Positions 16,516-25,262 of a DNA stretch of 64,000 nucleotides are shown here, one piece after another (within the stretch, counting starts at the first letter, position 1; each line of letters begins with the position of its first letter). The notes under the pieces are model-generated. The model made no database searches. It had not been told where the DNA came from and saw only the letters and a list, made by a program, of their open reading frames with translations. Source of the DNA: Xanthomonas sp. SI (GTDB lineage: Bacteria > Pseudomonadota > Gammaproteobacteria > Xanthomonadales > Xanthomonadaceae); assembly GCF_014236855.1 (NCBI RefSeq), contig NZ_CP051261.1, forward strand, positions 1,302,001-1,366,000, read 5' to 3'. The position numbers were made by a program, and so were the translations under genes.

Positions 16516-16622
16516 CCGCGTCGCACGCGCGCAGGCCGGGATGCTGCATCCCTGTTCGCGCGCCAATCCGCAAGCGCCGCTTCCATTACCATCCATCGAT
16601 CCCTCACCAAGCCATCGCCCGC

Positions 16623-18221
16623 ATGCCCAGCAACGCTCCTGTTTCGTCGCGCCCGCGCTGGTTCGTCGCCGGCGACCTCAACGGTTTCTTCGGCCTGGTG
16701 GTCGACAACCTGTCGATCCTCGGCTTCATCACCCTGGCCTTGGTCGGCCTGTTCCAATTCCCGGCCGAGGTGATCTATACGCGGATGATTCCCGGCACCG
16801 CGTTCGGCGTGCTGATCGGCAACCTGCTCTACACCTGGATGGCGCGCCGGCTGGCCGCGCGCAGCGGGCGCAGCGACGTCACCGCGATGCCGCTGGGCCT
16901 GGACGCGCCGACCAGCATCGGCATGGCGCTGCTGGTGCTCGGCCCGGCGTTCGTGCGCTACAAGCAGCAGGGCCTGGACCCGCAGGCCGCGGCGCTCGCC
17001 ACCTGGCATCTGGGCATGGCCGCGCTGGTGGTGATGGGCCTGCTGAAGACCGTGCTGTCGTTCTTCGGCGACGCGGTGACCCGCGCGCTGCCGCGGGCGG
17101 CGCTGCTCGGCTCGATCGCCGGCATCGCGCTGGTGCTGATGGGCTTCCTGCCGCTGCTGGAAACGCTGCGCGCGCCACTGGTCGGGCTGGTGGTGCTGGG
17201 CCTGCTGCTGTACGTGCTGATCGCCAAGGGCCGGCTGCCGTACGGCCTGCCGGGCGTGCCGCTGGCGCTGGTGCTGGGCACCGCGCTGTACTACTGGTCG
17301 AACGCGGCCGGTTTCGGCATTCCCGGCTATCAAGCGCCGCAGTGGGTGGCGCCGCAACTGGTGTTGCCGTGGCCGAGCCTGGGGTTCGTCGCCGGCCTGG
17401 CCGATACCGTGCCGTTGCTGCCGCTGTTGCTGCCGTTCGGACTGCTGATGGTGGTGGGCGGCATCAACGTCAGCGAAAGCGCGCGTGCCGCCGGCGACGA
17501 CTACCGCACCCGCGACATCCTGCTGGTCGAAGCCTGCTCGACCCTCGTCGCCGGCGTCTGCGGCGGCGTCGCCCAGACCACGCCCTACATCGGCCAGCCG
17601 GCGTACAAGCACATGGGCGCGCGCAGCGGCTACACGCTGCTGACCGGGCTGTTCATCGGCCTGGGCGGCATGCTCGGGCTGGTCGCCGGGCTGGTGCAGT
17701 GGCTGCCGCTGGCGGTGCTGGCGCCGATCATCGTGTACGTGGCCATCGACATCACCACCCAGGCGTTCCAGGCCACGCCCAAGCGCCATGCCGGGGCGAT
17801 GGTGCTGGGCTTCCTGCCGTCGGTGGCCTATCTGCTGGCGATCAAGGCGCCGGGCTGGATCCCGGCGGACAAGCTGGCCGCGCTGACCACCACGCTCGAC
17901 GGCCATGGGCTGCCGGAACTGGCGGTGATCTTCACCCTGGGCAACGGCTTCATCATCACCGCGATGCTGTGGACCGCGGCGGTGGCGGCGATGGTCGATG
18001 GGCGCCTGCGCCGCGCGGCGGTGTTCCTGCTGGTGGCGGCCGCGCTGACGTTGTTCGGGCTGATCCATTCGGTGGATCCGCGCGGCGGCATCTACCTGCC
18101 GTGGACGCTGAGCGGCCTGCCCAAGCTGATCGCCTGGCAGTTCGTCGGCGGCTACGTGGCGCTGGCCGCACTGCTCGGCCTGCTGTCGCTGCAGAAGCCG
18201 CGCGCGGTGCTGGTGGACTGA
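16623..18221 (+). CDS. NCS2/xanthine-uracil permease-like transporter
   Basis: The product has 532 residues from ATG 16623 and about 12-14 hydrophobic helices throughout. The N-terminal FVAGDLNGFFGLVVDNLSIL and the mid-protein GGINVSESARAAGDDYRTRD, GVCGGVAQTTPYIGQPAYKHMGARSG match the layout of NCS2-superfamily permeases, where a half-helix carries the substrate-binding residues. It should sit in the inner membrane. The substrate cannot be assigned; nucleobase transport is a family-level guess, and the protein is distant from UraA and AzgA. The next gene begins 52 bases downstream on the same strand. Confidence 0.72.
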   Translation: MPSNAPVSSRPRWFVAGDLNGFFGLVVDNLSILGFITLALVGLFQFPAEVIYTRMIPGTAFGVLIGNLLYTWMARRLAARSGRSDVTAMPLGLDAPTSIGMALLVLGPAFVRYKQQGLDPQAAALATWHLGMAALVVMGLLKTVLSFFGDAVTRALPRAALLGSIAGIALVLMGFLPLLETLRAPLVGLVVLGLLLYVLIAKGRLPYGLPGVPLALVLGTALYYWSNAAGFGIPGYQAPQWVAPQLVLPWPSLGFVAGLADTVPLLPLLLPFGLLMVVGGINVSESARAAGDDYRTRDILLVEACSTLVAGVCGGVAQTTPYIGQPAYKHMGARSGYTLLTGLFIGLGGMLGLVAGLVQWLPLAVLAPIIVYVAIDITTQAFQATPKRHAGAMVLGFLPSVAYLLAIKAPGWIPADKLAALTTTLDGHGLPELAVIFTLGNGFIITAMLWTAAVAAMVDGRLRRAAVFLLVAAALTLFGLIHSVDPRGGIYLPWTLSGLPKLIAWQFVGGYVALAALLGLLSLQKPRAVLVD

Positions 18222-18273
18222 GCGTTCCGCGACCGGCATGCTCGTCCACCCAAACGCAACAAGGACGTCGCCC

Positions 18274-19458
18274 ATGACCCCACGATTCCATTCCCTGGTT
18301 GGCCTTGCCCTGGCGACCCTGCTGCTGGTGCCGGCCGCGTCGGCCGCCTCGTTCGATTGCGCCAAGGCGGCCAGTCCGATCGAGCGTCTGCTGTGCAGCG
18401 ATGCGACCCTGGGCCACCAGGACGAGCAGCTGGCCAACGGCTACGCCGCGCTGCTGGAGAGCGCGCCGCGCGCCGAGGTCGCATCGCTGCGCAGCGCGCA
18501 GCGCGCCTGGCTCACGCAGCGCAACGCGTGCCTGCAGCAGGCGCGGCCGGCGGCCTGTGTGCAGCGCGCCCTGCAAGTGCGGATGCAGCAGTTCGACACA
18601 CAGACCGCCGCACAGGCGGCACGCCTGGACCGCATCGTCGCCGGTATCCCGGCCGCACCGGGGGCCGCCGCCGCGCAGCTGCGCGACTACGACGGCGGGC
18701 TGGCCTCGGCATGGCTGGTGTACCTGCAGCGCTTCGAGCCCGGCGCCGGTGTGAGTGCCGATGAAGCGCGCAAACGCTATGCCAGTGCCGCCGCCGCGTT
18801 GCGCGCACAGGACGATTTTGCCGCATCGCTGCTGGACGATATCCGCAAGGATCCCAAGGAACCGGCGGGCAAGGCCGAGTTGATTCTGCTGCGCAACTGG
18901 ATCGAACTCAGCGGCTACGACGGGCTGTCGCGGCCGTACGTGCATTGCTTCGTATTCGTACGCCAGGGCGAACTGGCTTACGCGGCGATGGGGCCGTTGT
19001 ACGGCTCCACCCGCGACGGCAGCGCGCCGCTGTGCGCGCCACAGGGCGGCCTGTTCGATCTGCCGGCCTGGAAGCAGTTGCAGGCGGCGTTCGAGCCGGC
19101 GATCGGCAATGCCTCGCAGAACGCCGGCACCATTCGCTTCGCCAGCTATGCGGCGTGGAGCGTGCAGGAGCTGCGTGCGACGCTGTCGCCGCTGGATTTC
19201 CTGCAGGCCTCGAAGGTGCCGTTGGCGGCCGATCCGGCGCCGGCCATCGGCGCCATCCACGACGACAAGCTGTGGCCGTCCGCTGCGCGCAAGGCCGCAC
19301 TGGCGGCATTGCCGGCCGCGCGCGCCGCGACCGCGGCGTGGCTGCGGCAGCACAAGGGGCTGCCGCCCAAACAAGCCGATGCCGTCGCCGCAGCGATCGT
19401 CGCCGACTGGGCCGGCTCGCGGCTGGCATTCATCGACGAAAGTACGCAGGAGCAGTAG
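18274..19458 (+). CDS. Exported protein with LprI-like (DUF1311) domain
   Basis: The product has 394 residues from ATG 18274, with AAGGA 8 bases upstream. A signal peptide ends at AASAAS. Residues ~25-110 are an LprI/DUF1311 domain, recognised by FDCAKAASPIERLLCSDATL, then RSAQRAWLTQRNAC and PAACVQRALQ, with the paired cysteines of the family. LprI of Mycobacterium inhibits lysozyme; many Gram-negative members are uncharacterised. The remaining ~280 residues have no recognised domain but contain cysteines (YVHCFVFV, PLCAPQGG). It is probably periplasmic. It may be co-transcribed with the upstream permease. Confidence 0.82.
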   Translation: MTPRFHSLVGLALATLLLVPAASAASFDCAKAASPIERLLCSDATLGHQDEQLANGYAALLESAPRAEVASLRSAQRAWLTQRNACLQQARPAACVQRALQVRMQQFDTQTAAQAARLDRIVAGIPAAPGAAAAQLRDYDGGLASAWLVYLQRFEPGAGVSADEARKRYASAAAALRAQDDFAASLLDDIRKDPKEPAGKAELILLRNWIELSGYDGLSRPYVHCFVFVRQGELAYAAMGPLYGSTRDGSAPLCAPQGGLFDLPAWKQLQAAFEPAIGNASQNAGTIRFASYAAWSVQELRATLSPLDFLQASKVPLAADPAPAIGAIHDDKLWPSAARKAALAALPAARAATAAWLRQHKGLPPKQADAVAAAIVADWAGSRLAFIDESTQEQ

Positions 19459-19608
19459 CGTGCAGGCAGCGACGGGTGTGTGCGCAGCGGTCGGCCGACA
19501 CGGCGCCGCTGACGTCGCTGCGCCGGGCCTGGCTTAACGCAGCCGCACTCGCTGCGGAACCTCGGCGGCTGCGGCGGGTCACAGCCCTGTGTTCCCGACG
19601 AGACCTGG

Positions 19609-20448
19609 ATGCCGATGCAAACCCAACAATCGCGCTGGCCATGGGTGCTGGTGGCGTTCGCGGTGCTGGCCGCCGCGGCGTGGCTGTTCCGCGACAATCT
19701 GCGCGGCCTGATCCCGCCTTCAGCGCCATCGGCCACGGCCACGGCGCCGGCTCCTGCACCAAGCGCGGCGCCGCCCGCGCCGTTGGCGGCACCGGCAGCA
19801 TCGCCGCCGCCGATCCAGCATCCGATCGATCCCGCCCTCGCGGCCGATGCGGCGATCCCGGCGCTGGCCGACAGCGACGCGGCGGCGTGGGCCGAGTTGG
19901 TGACGCTGGCCGGCAGCGACGCACCGCTGGCGCTGTTGATCCGCGACCATCTGATCCAGCGCGCGGTGACGATGATCGACAACCTGCCGCAGCGCCGCGT
20001 CGCTGCGCGGACCCTGGCGCTGAAGCCGGTGCCTGGGCAACTGCAGATCAGCACCGATGCCGCCGGCACCAGCGCCATCGCCGAGGCCAACGCGCAACGC
20101 TACGTCCCGTACGTGCAGGCCTTCACCCAAGCCGATGCCGGCGCGATGGTGGCCGCGTACCGGCGCTTCTATCCCTTGTTCCAGCAGGCGTATGTGGAGC
20201 TGGGCTATCCCAAGGGCTATTTCAACGACCGCCTGGTGCAGGTGATCGACCATCTGCTGCAGGCGCCGGTGCCGGCGGCGCCGCCGGCGGTGATCGCCGA
20301 TGCGCGCACCGGCAAGTACCGTTTCGTCAATCCGGCGCTGGAGTCGCTGTCGGTCGGACAGAAGGCGCTGCTGCGCCTGGGGCCGACGCAGGCCGAGGCG
20401 GTGCGCAAGCAACTGCAGGCGATTCGCGCGGCGTTGGTGCGGACCTGA
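19609..20448 (+). CDS. DUF3014 membrane-anchored protein
   Basis: The 279-residue product starts at ATG 19609, with another in-frame ATG at 19615. One N-terminal membrane helix (WPWVLVAFAVLAAAAWLF) is followed by an Ala/Pro-rich linker (residues ~38-70). The C-terminal region carries DUF3014 motifs: LIRDHLIQRAVTMIDNLPQ and QRYVPYVQAF, FYPLFQQAYVELGYP, FNDRLVQVIDHLL. Topology predicts an anchored periplasmic domain. Function is unknown for the family. It stands alone, ahead of a large palindromic repeat. Confidence 0.88.
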   Translation: MPMQTQQSRWPWVLVAFAVLAAAAWLFRDNLRGLIPPSAPSATATAPAPAPSAAPPAPLAAPAASPPPIQHPIDPALAADAAIPALADSDAAAWAELVTLAGSDAPLALLIRDHLIQRAVTMIDNLPQRRVAARTLALKPVPGQLQISTDAAGTSAIAEANAQRYVPYVQAFTQADAGAMVAAYRRFYPLFQQAYVELGYPKGYFNDRLVQVIDHLLQAPVPAAPPAVIADARTGKYRFVNPALESLSVGQKALLRLGPTQAEAVRKQLQAIRAALVRT

Positions 20449-20500
20449 GGGCCATCCTGGCGGGTTTCGGTGTCGTCGTTGTGGATTGCCGCAGGAATCA

Positions 20501-20568
20501 TGTGGGAGCGACTTCAGTCGCGATGGGCTTTACCGGTAACGCCCGTCGCGATTGAAGTCGCTCCCACA
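20501..20568. repeat. 68-bp palindromic REP-like element
   Basis: The left arm (20501-20528, begins TGTGGGAGCGACTTCAGTCG) and right arm (20541-20568, ends GAAGTCGCTCCCACA) are inverted copies with few mismatches. The centre TTACCGGTAA (20530-20539) is itself palindromic. It lies between the convergent DUF3014 and glutathione transferase genes. The GGAGCGACTTCAGTCGCGA core is the type of REP sequence spread through Xanthomonas, Stenotrophomonas and Pseudomonas by RAYT transposases. Two paired REPs in opposite orientation form a typical BIME. It may also terminate both transcripts. Confidence 0.8.
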
Positions 20569-20641
20569 ACAGACATCATGCTGGTGCTCGGCCCGAATGC
20601 AGATTCCCTGATCCGCTAGGCACGCCTGCAGCAGCAAATCA

Positions 20642-21346
20642 TCAGCCATCCAACTCCGGATAACGCCGGAAAATCCCGTTGTCGTTGAACGGCAGGCGCC
20701 GCTCCGACGCCAGATACGCGGCGATGGCCGGACGCTCGGACACGCGCTGCTGCAGCGCGCGCAGTTGCGGCAGCTTCGGCGAGAGCTTCTTCATCGCGCT
20801 GGGGAACGCGTAGTCCAGTCCGCTCATCAGCTGGAACAGCGACAGGTCCACGTAGGAATGCTCGCGCAATGCATGGCGCCCGCCGCCCTGGCTCATGACC
20901 TGTTCGAAATAGCCGAGGAACTTGGGCAGTCGCTGCCTGCGCAGGTCCTCTGCGCGGCGCCGCGCCTCCGGCTTCTGGTCTTCGTAGTACAGCGCGCTGC
21001 CGATGGGATGGTGGCTGTCGTGGATCTCGGTCACCAGGTCGGCGATGGTCAGCTGCAATTGCAGCGCCTGCATGCGTCGCGACTCGCTGTCCGGCACCAG
21101 CCCCAGCGAGGGACCCAGGTAGTGCAGGATGTTGGCGACCTGCGCGATCACCAGCCGCCCGGCCTTCAGAAACGGCGGCGCGAACGGCCGCGCGCCCGGC
21201 TGCTCGCCGTCGAGAAAGGGCTGCAGGACTGCGTCGCCTTCCTCGCGGGCGACGTCGCGGTAGGCCGCGCCGGCATCCTCCAGCGCCAGTCGCACGAACT
21301 CGCCGCGGCCCTGGATGCCGGTCCAGTAGTAGAGGTCGTAGTGCAT
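20642..21346 (-). CDS. Glutathione S-transferase family protein
   Basis: The product has 234 residues from ATG 21346. The N-terminal thioredoxin-like domain begins HYDLYYWTGIQGRGEFVRLAL, the pattern of sigma/mu-like transferases in which the early tyrosine activates glutathione. The glutathione-binding segment APPFLKAGRLVIAQVANILHYL follows, then an all-helical C-terminal domain. It probably conjugates glutathione to electrophiles in the cytoplasm; the substrate is unknown. It runs toward the REP palindrome and away from clpB. Confidence 0.88.
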   Translation of the reverse strand: MHYDLYYWTGIQGRGEFVRLALEDAGAAYRDVAREEGDAVLQPFLDGEQPGARPFAPPFLKAGRLVIAQVANILHYLGPSLGLVPDSESRRMQALQLQLTIADLVTEIHDSHHPIGSALYYEDQKPEARRRAEDLRRQRLPKFLGYFEQVMSQGGGRHALREHSYVDLSLFQLMSGLDYAFPSAMKKLSPKLPQLRALQQRVSERPAIAAYLASERRLPFNDNGIFRRYPELDG

Positions 21347-21556
21347 TGCGGCTCCTGTGCGGGAAGGTTCGAACGCCGAGGGTAGGGGCTGTAGCGGTAG
21401 CGGCGTGTGACCGTGCGGCGACTGGCGCAGGGAACCGTGCGCTGCAAGGCGCTGTGCGGACAGCGGCCCGGCAGGGCGCGCGCATCGCGGCCGTCGCAGC
21501 GCCTGGCGTGGAACCCTTCGTCGGGCGGCGCAGGTGTATACAGACATCCCCGCAGC

Positions 21557-21584
21557 CTTGAAACATGCCGCGCCAACCGCATTT
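21557..21584 (+). promoter_or_regulatory. Sigma-32 heat-shock promoter of clpB
   Basis: An exact -35 element CTTGAAA (21557-21563), a 13-base spacer, and CCGCATTT (21577-21584) differ from the sigma-32 -10 consensus CCCCATTT by one base. This would start transcription about 40 bases before the clpB ATG, and fits heat-shock control of clpB. Confidence 0.8.
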
Positions 21585-21632
21585 GACTAGCATGCCGGCG
21601 CGGCCGGCCCCCCCCTTCCAGAGGAACTTCCG

Positions 21633-24218
21633 ATGCGGATGGACAAGCTCACGTCGCGTTTCCAGCAGGCGCTGGCCGACGCCCAGTCGCTGGCCGTGGG
21701 CCGCGACCACACCATCGTCGAGCCGGTGCACGTCTTCACCGCGCTGCTCGACCAGTCCGGCGGCAGCACCCGGCCGCTGCTGTCGCAGGCCGGCGTCAAC
21801 GTGCCGGTGCTGCGCGAGCGGCTGGGCGAGGCGCTGGACAAGCTGCCCAAGGTCAGCGGCCAGCCCGGCAACCTGTCGATCGGCAACGACCTGAGCCGGC
21901 TGCTCAACCAGACCGACAAGCTGGCGCAGCAGCACAACGACCAGTTCATCGCCAGCGAGTGGTTCGTGCTGGCCGCGGCCGACGATGCCGGCGCGCTGGG
22001 CCTGGCGCTGCGTGCCGCCGGCGCCGACAAGAAGAAGCTCGAAGCGGCCATCGACAAGCTGCGCGGCGGCGAGACGGTGCAGTCGGAAAGCGCCGAGGAC
22101 CAGCGCCAGGCGCTGGAGAAATACACCATCGACCTCACCGCACGCGCCGAGAGCGGCAAGCTCGATCCGGTGATCGGCCGCGACGAGGAAATCCGCCGCA
22201 CCATCCAGGTGCTGCAGCGGCGCACCAAGAACAACCCGGTGCTGATCGGCGAGCCCGGCGTCGGCAAGACCGCCATCGTCGAGGGCCTGGCCCAGCGCAT
22301 CGTCAACGGCGAGGTGCCGGAGGGCCTGCGCGGCCGCCGCGTGCTGTCGCTGGACATGGGCGCGCTGATCGCCGGCGCCAAGTTCCGCGGCGAGTTCGAG
22401 GAGCGGCTGAAGGGCGTGCTCAACGACCTGTCCAAGACCGAGGGCCAGGTCATCCTGTTCATCGACGAACTGCACACCATGGTCGGCGCCGGCAAGGCCG
22501 ACGGCGCGATGGACGCGGGCAACATGCTCAAGCCGGCGCTGGCGCGCGGCGAGCTGCACTGCATCGGCGCCACTACGCTGGACGAGTATCGCAAGTACAT
22601 CGAAAAGGACGCGGCGCTGGAGCGGCGCTTTCAGAAGGTGTTCGTCGGCGAGCCGACGGTGGAGGACACCATCGCGATCCTGCGCGGACTGAAGGAGCGC
22701 TACGCGGTGCACCACGGCGTGGAGATCACCGACCCGGCGATCGTCGCCGCGGCCACGCTGTCCAACCGCTACATTGCCGACCGCCAGCTGCCGGACAAGG
22801 CCATCGACCTGATGGACGAGGCCGCCAGCCGCATCCGCATGGAGATCGACTCCAAGCCGGAAGAACTGGACCGCCTGGAACGGCGCCTGATCCAGCTCAA
22901 GATCCAGCGCGAGATGCTGAAGAAGGAAAAGGACGAGGCCTCGCGGCAGCGCCTGGCCGACCTGGAAAGCGACATCGACAAGCTCGAGCGCGAGTTCTCC
23001 GACCTCGACGAAGTGTGGCGCTCGGAGAAGGCCACCTTGCAGGGCGCGACCAGGATCAAGGAGCAGATCGAGCAGGCGCGGGTCGAGTTGGAGGCGGCGC
23101 AGCGCCGGCAGGACTACGCCAAGATGAGCGAGATCCAGTACGGCCTGCTGCCGAACCTGGAGAAGCAGCTGGCCGCGGCCGGCGATGCCGAGCATCACGA
23201 TTTCAAGCTGGTGCAGGACCGCGTCACCGCCGAGGAGATCGCCGAGGTGGTGTCGCGCTGGACCGGCATTCCGGTCAACCGCATGCTCGAGGGCGAGCGC
23301 GACAAGCTGCTGCGCATGGAAGACGAATTGCACCGGCGCGTGGTCGGCCAGGAAGAGGCGATCAAGGTGGTGTCCGACGCGGTGCGGCGCTCGCGCGCCG
23401 GCCTGTCCGATCCGAACCGGCCCAGCGGCTCGTTCCTGTTCCTGGGCCCGACCGGCGTCGGCAAGACCGAGTTGTGCAAGGCGCTGGCCGAGTTCCTGTT
23501 CGACAGCAGCGAGGCGATGATCCGCATCGACATGAGCGAGTTCATGGAGAAGCATTCGGTGGCGCGGCTGATCGGTGCGCCTCCGGGCTATGTCGGCTAC
23601 GAGGAAGGCGGCTATCTGACCGAGGCGGTGCGGCGCCGGCCGTATTCGCTGATCCTGCTCGACGAGGTGGAGAAGGCGCACAGCGACGTGTTCAACATCC
23701 TGCTGCAGGTGCTCGACGACGGCCGCCTCACCGACGGCCAGGGCCGCACCGTGGACTTCCGCAACACCGTCATCGTGATGACCTCGAACCTGGGCTCGCA
23801 CCAGATCCAGGAACTGAGCGGCGACGGCTCGGCCGAGGCCTACACGCAGATGAAGGCGGCGGTGATGGGTGTGGTGCAGGCGCATTTCCGCCCGGAGTTC
23901 ATCAACCGCCTGGACGACATCGTGGTGTTCCACCCGCTGGACAAGGCGCAGATCAAGTCGATCGCGCGCATCCAGCTGGGCGGCCTGGACAAGCGCCTGG
24001 CCGAGCGCGGGCTGAAGATCGAACTCAGCGACCGCGCGCTGGAACTGCTCGGCAACGTCGGCTTCGATCCGGTGTACGGCGCGCGGCCGCTGAAGCGCGC
24101 GATCCAGTCGCAGCTGGAGAACCCGTTGGCGCAGCAGATCCTGTCCGGGCAGTTCCTCAGCGGCGACACCATCAACGTTGGCGCCGAAGGCGGGCGCCTG
24201 ACGTTCGAGAAGAGCTGA
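21633..24218 (+). CDS. clpB: ATP-dependent disaggregase ClpB
   Basis: The product is 861 residues, close to E. coli ClpB (857). It starts at ATG 21633 ([20 protein letters not shown] aligns with the E. coli start), with GAGGAA 6 bases upstream. In order: the N-domain with double Clp repeat, AAA-1 with Walker [10 protein letters not shown] and Walker [12 protein letters not shown], the coiled-coil middle domain (residues ~410-530, [20 protein letters not shown]), AAA-2 with GPTGVGKTE and [11 protein letters not shown], and the C-terminal D2-small domain with [10 protein letters not shown]. It solubilises aggregated protein together with DnaK. A sigma-32 promoter precedes it and a strong stem-loop follows. 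Confidence 0.98.
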   Translation: MRMDKLTSRFQQALADAQSLAVGRDHTIVEPVHVFTALLDQSGGSTRPLLSQAGVNVPVLRERLGEALDKLPKVSGQPGNLSIGNDLSRLLNQTDKLAQQHNDQFIASEWFVLAAADDAGALGLALRAAGADKKKLEAAIDKLRGGETVQSESAEDQRQALEKYTIDLTARAESGKLDPVIGRDEEIRRTIQVLQRRTKNNPVLIGEPGVGKTAIVEGLAQRIVNGEVPEGLRGRRVLSLDMGALIAGAKFRGEFEERLKGVLNDLSKTEGQVILFIDELHTMVGAGKADGAMDAGNMLKPALARGELHCIGATTLDEYRKYIEKDAALERRFQKVFVGEPTVEDTIAILRGLKERYAVHHGVEITDPAIVAAATLSNRYIADRQLPDKAIDLMDEAASRIRMEIDSKPEELDRLERRLIQLKIQREMLKKEKDEASRQRLADLESDIDKLEREFSDLDEVWRSEKATLQGATRIKEQIEQARVELEAAQRRQDYAKMSEIQYGLLPNLEKQLAAAGDAEHHDFKLVQDRVTAEEIAEVVSRWTGIPVNRMLEGERDKLLRMEDELHRRVVGQEEAIKVVSDAVRRSRAGLSDPNRPSGSFLFLGPTGVGKTELCKALAEFLFDSSEAMIRIDMSEFMEKHSVARLIGAPPGYVGYEEGGYLTEAVRRRPYSLILLDEVEKAHSDVFNILLQVLDDGRLTDGQGRTVDFRNTVIVMTSNLGSHQIQELSGDGSAEAYTQMKAAVMGVVQAHFRPEFINRLDDIVVFHPLDKAQIKSIARIQLGGLDKRLAERGLKIELSDRALELLGNVGFDPVYGARPLKRAIQSQLENPLAQQILSGQFLSGDTINVGAEGGRLTFEKS

Positions 24219-24264
24219 GGCGCGGCGGAGCGCTGTTTCGCTTCCTCGTCGTCAGGTCCGAAGT

Positions 24265-24290
24265 CGACGCCGGCCATCATGCCGGCGTCG
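24265..24290. terminator. Stem-loop between clpB and the convergent exported-protein gene
   Basis: A perfect 10-bp stem CGACGCCGGC / GCCGGCGTCG with a CATCAT loop, 46 bases past the clpB stop. There is no long T-run on either side. It probably serves both convergent genes. Confidence 0.6.
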
Positions 24291-24318
24291 GCTTGCTGCA
24301 GGTAGCGGTACGTGGTGC

Positions 24319-25068
24319 CTATTTTTCCAGGGACAGCGTGATTTCCGCCACGCACGCCGCCTCGGGATGGGCGCGTTGTTCGACGAACCGTCCCTGCAGG
24401 GTTGCCCCGACGGTAACGTTGCCGTGCTGGAAGCTGGCGCTGACGCCGTAGTCGGATTCCGCAAACTGCCCGCTGGGCGGCTCCAGGGAGTCGTACTGTT
24501 TGGAGAATCCGGCAGCGGCGAGATTTTCCGCCAATTGGCCGAGCCGCAGCGGGCACGCCTGGCCCATGTCGCGATAGCGGTATCCCGGCTCGTCATCCGC
24601 AAACACCGGGGCGTCCTCGTGCGAACTGATGGACAGCGCGAGCGACGCCTGTTCTGGCGTGTATGTCGCTTCGAGCCTTTGCTGAAACGTCGAGCCCGGC
24701 GCGTCCACGGATGCGAAGAAGACGCTGCCTACCGGTTGCGGCGGCGAGGGATTCCACGGCTCGGCGCGTGCGGGCGGCAGCACGCCAGGAAAGAAATCGA
24801 CGTCGAAGCGATCGCACAGATGGGCGAACTTCAAGGCCGCCTCGTCGCCGGCGATCACCTCGTCGAGCACGCCGAGATAGCGTTGGGTCAGGACCTGCGC
24901 GGAAACGCCGGCGCCGGACGCGCGCTCGGCAGCATGCCGCCGCTGCGGCATCTCGCAATTGCCTGGCTGGCTCCATTGCTCCATGACGTAGGACGGCGGC
25001 GCAGCCCGCGCGAACGCCGGCAGGGCCAGGAGCAGCAGCGAGAACGAGCGGATGGCGGCGTGTTTCAT
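24319..25068 (-). CDS. Exported protein of unknown function
   Basis: The product has 249 residues from ATG 25068, chosen because it starts a clean signal peptide (AAIRSFSLLLLALPAFARA); a longer frame upstream has no such signal. The mature protein has three cysteines (GNCEMP, AHLCDRFD, QACPLRLG, the last ending a YRDMG segment) and a beta-rich C-terminal third (YGVSASFQHGNVTVGATLQG). No domain was recognised. It is probably periplasmic. It is convergent with clpB and divergent from the sulfhydrylase gene; no functional link to either is evident. Confidence 0.75.
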   Translation of the reverse strand: MKHAAIRSFSLLLLALPAFARAAPPSYVMEQWSQPGNCEMPQRRHAAERASGAGVSAQVLTQRYLGVLDEVIAGDEAALKFAHLCDRFDVDFFPGVLPPARAEPWNPSPPQPVGSVFFASVDAPGSTFQQRLEATYTPEQASLALSISSHEDAPVFADDEPGYRYRDMGQACPLRLGQLAENLAAAGFSKQYDSLEPPSGQFAESDYGVSASFQHGNVTVGATLQGRFVEQRAHPEAACVAEITLSLEK

Positions 25069-25233
25069 CGGAGAGCTTCCTGCGTGCGGACCAGCCAATG
25101 ATACGAGGCGCCTGCACACCGCCGCATCGGCGCGACTGCTCAGTCGTCAAGCACCTGGGTCGAACGCGCTGACAACCCCGCGGCATGGCCTCATAACCGC
25201 AGGTTTGCATTCCGCGCCGCGCAGGGCGCTATC

Positions 25234-25256
25234 GTCTCGGCTCCTCTTGCCGAGAC
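25234..25256 (+). promoter_or_regulatory. Hairpin directly ahead of the sulfhydrylase start codon
   Basis: A perfect 8-bp stem GTCTCGGC / GCCGAGAC with a 7-base loop ends 6 bases before ATG 25263. No Shine-Dalgarno sequence is visible outside it. It could limit ribosome access or mark a leader element; no known SAM riboswitch class was recognised. Confidence 0.45.
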
Positions 25257-25262
25257 CCGCCC

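Noticed and set aside
20616..23933. A frame of more than 1,000 codons antisense to clpB and the glutathione transferase
   Set aside because: Its translation has the skewed Ala/Arg/Leu/His composition typical of antisense frames in GC-rich DNA, and it covers well-supported genes.
25180..25262. SAM riboswitch ahead of the sulfhydrylase gene
   Set aside because: The leader is short and has one hairpin; none of the known SAM riboswitch cores could be matched.
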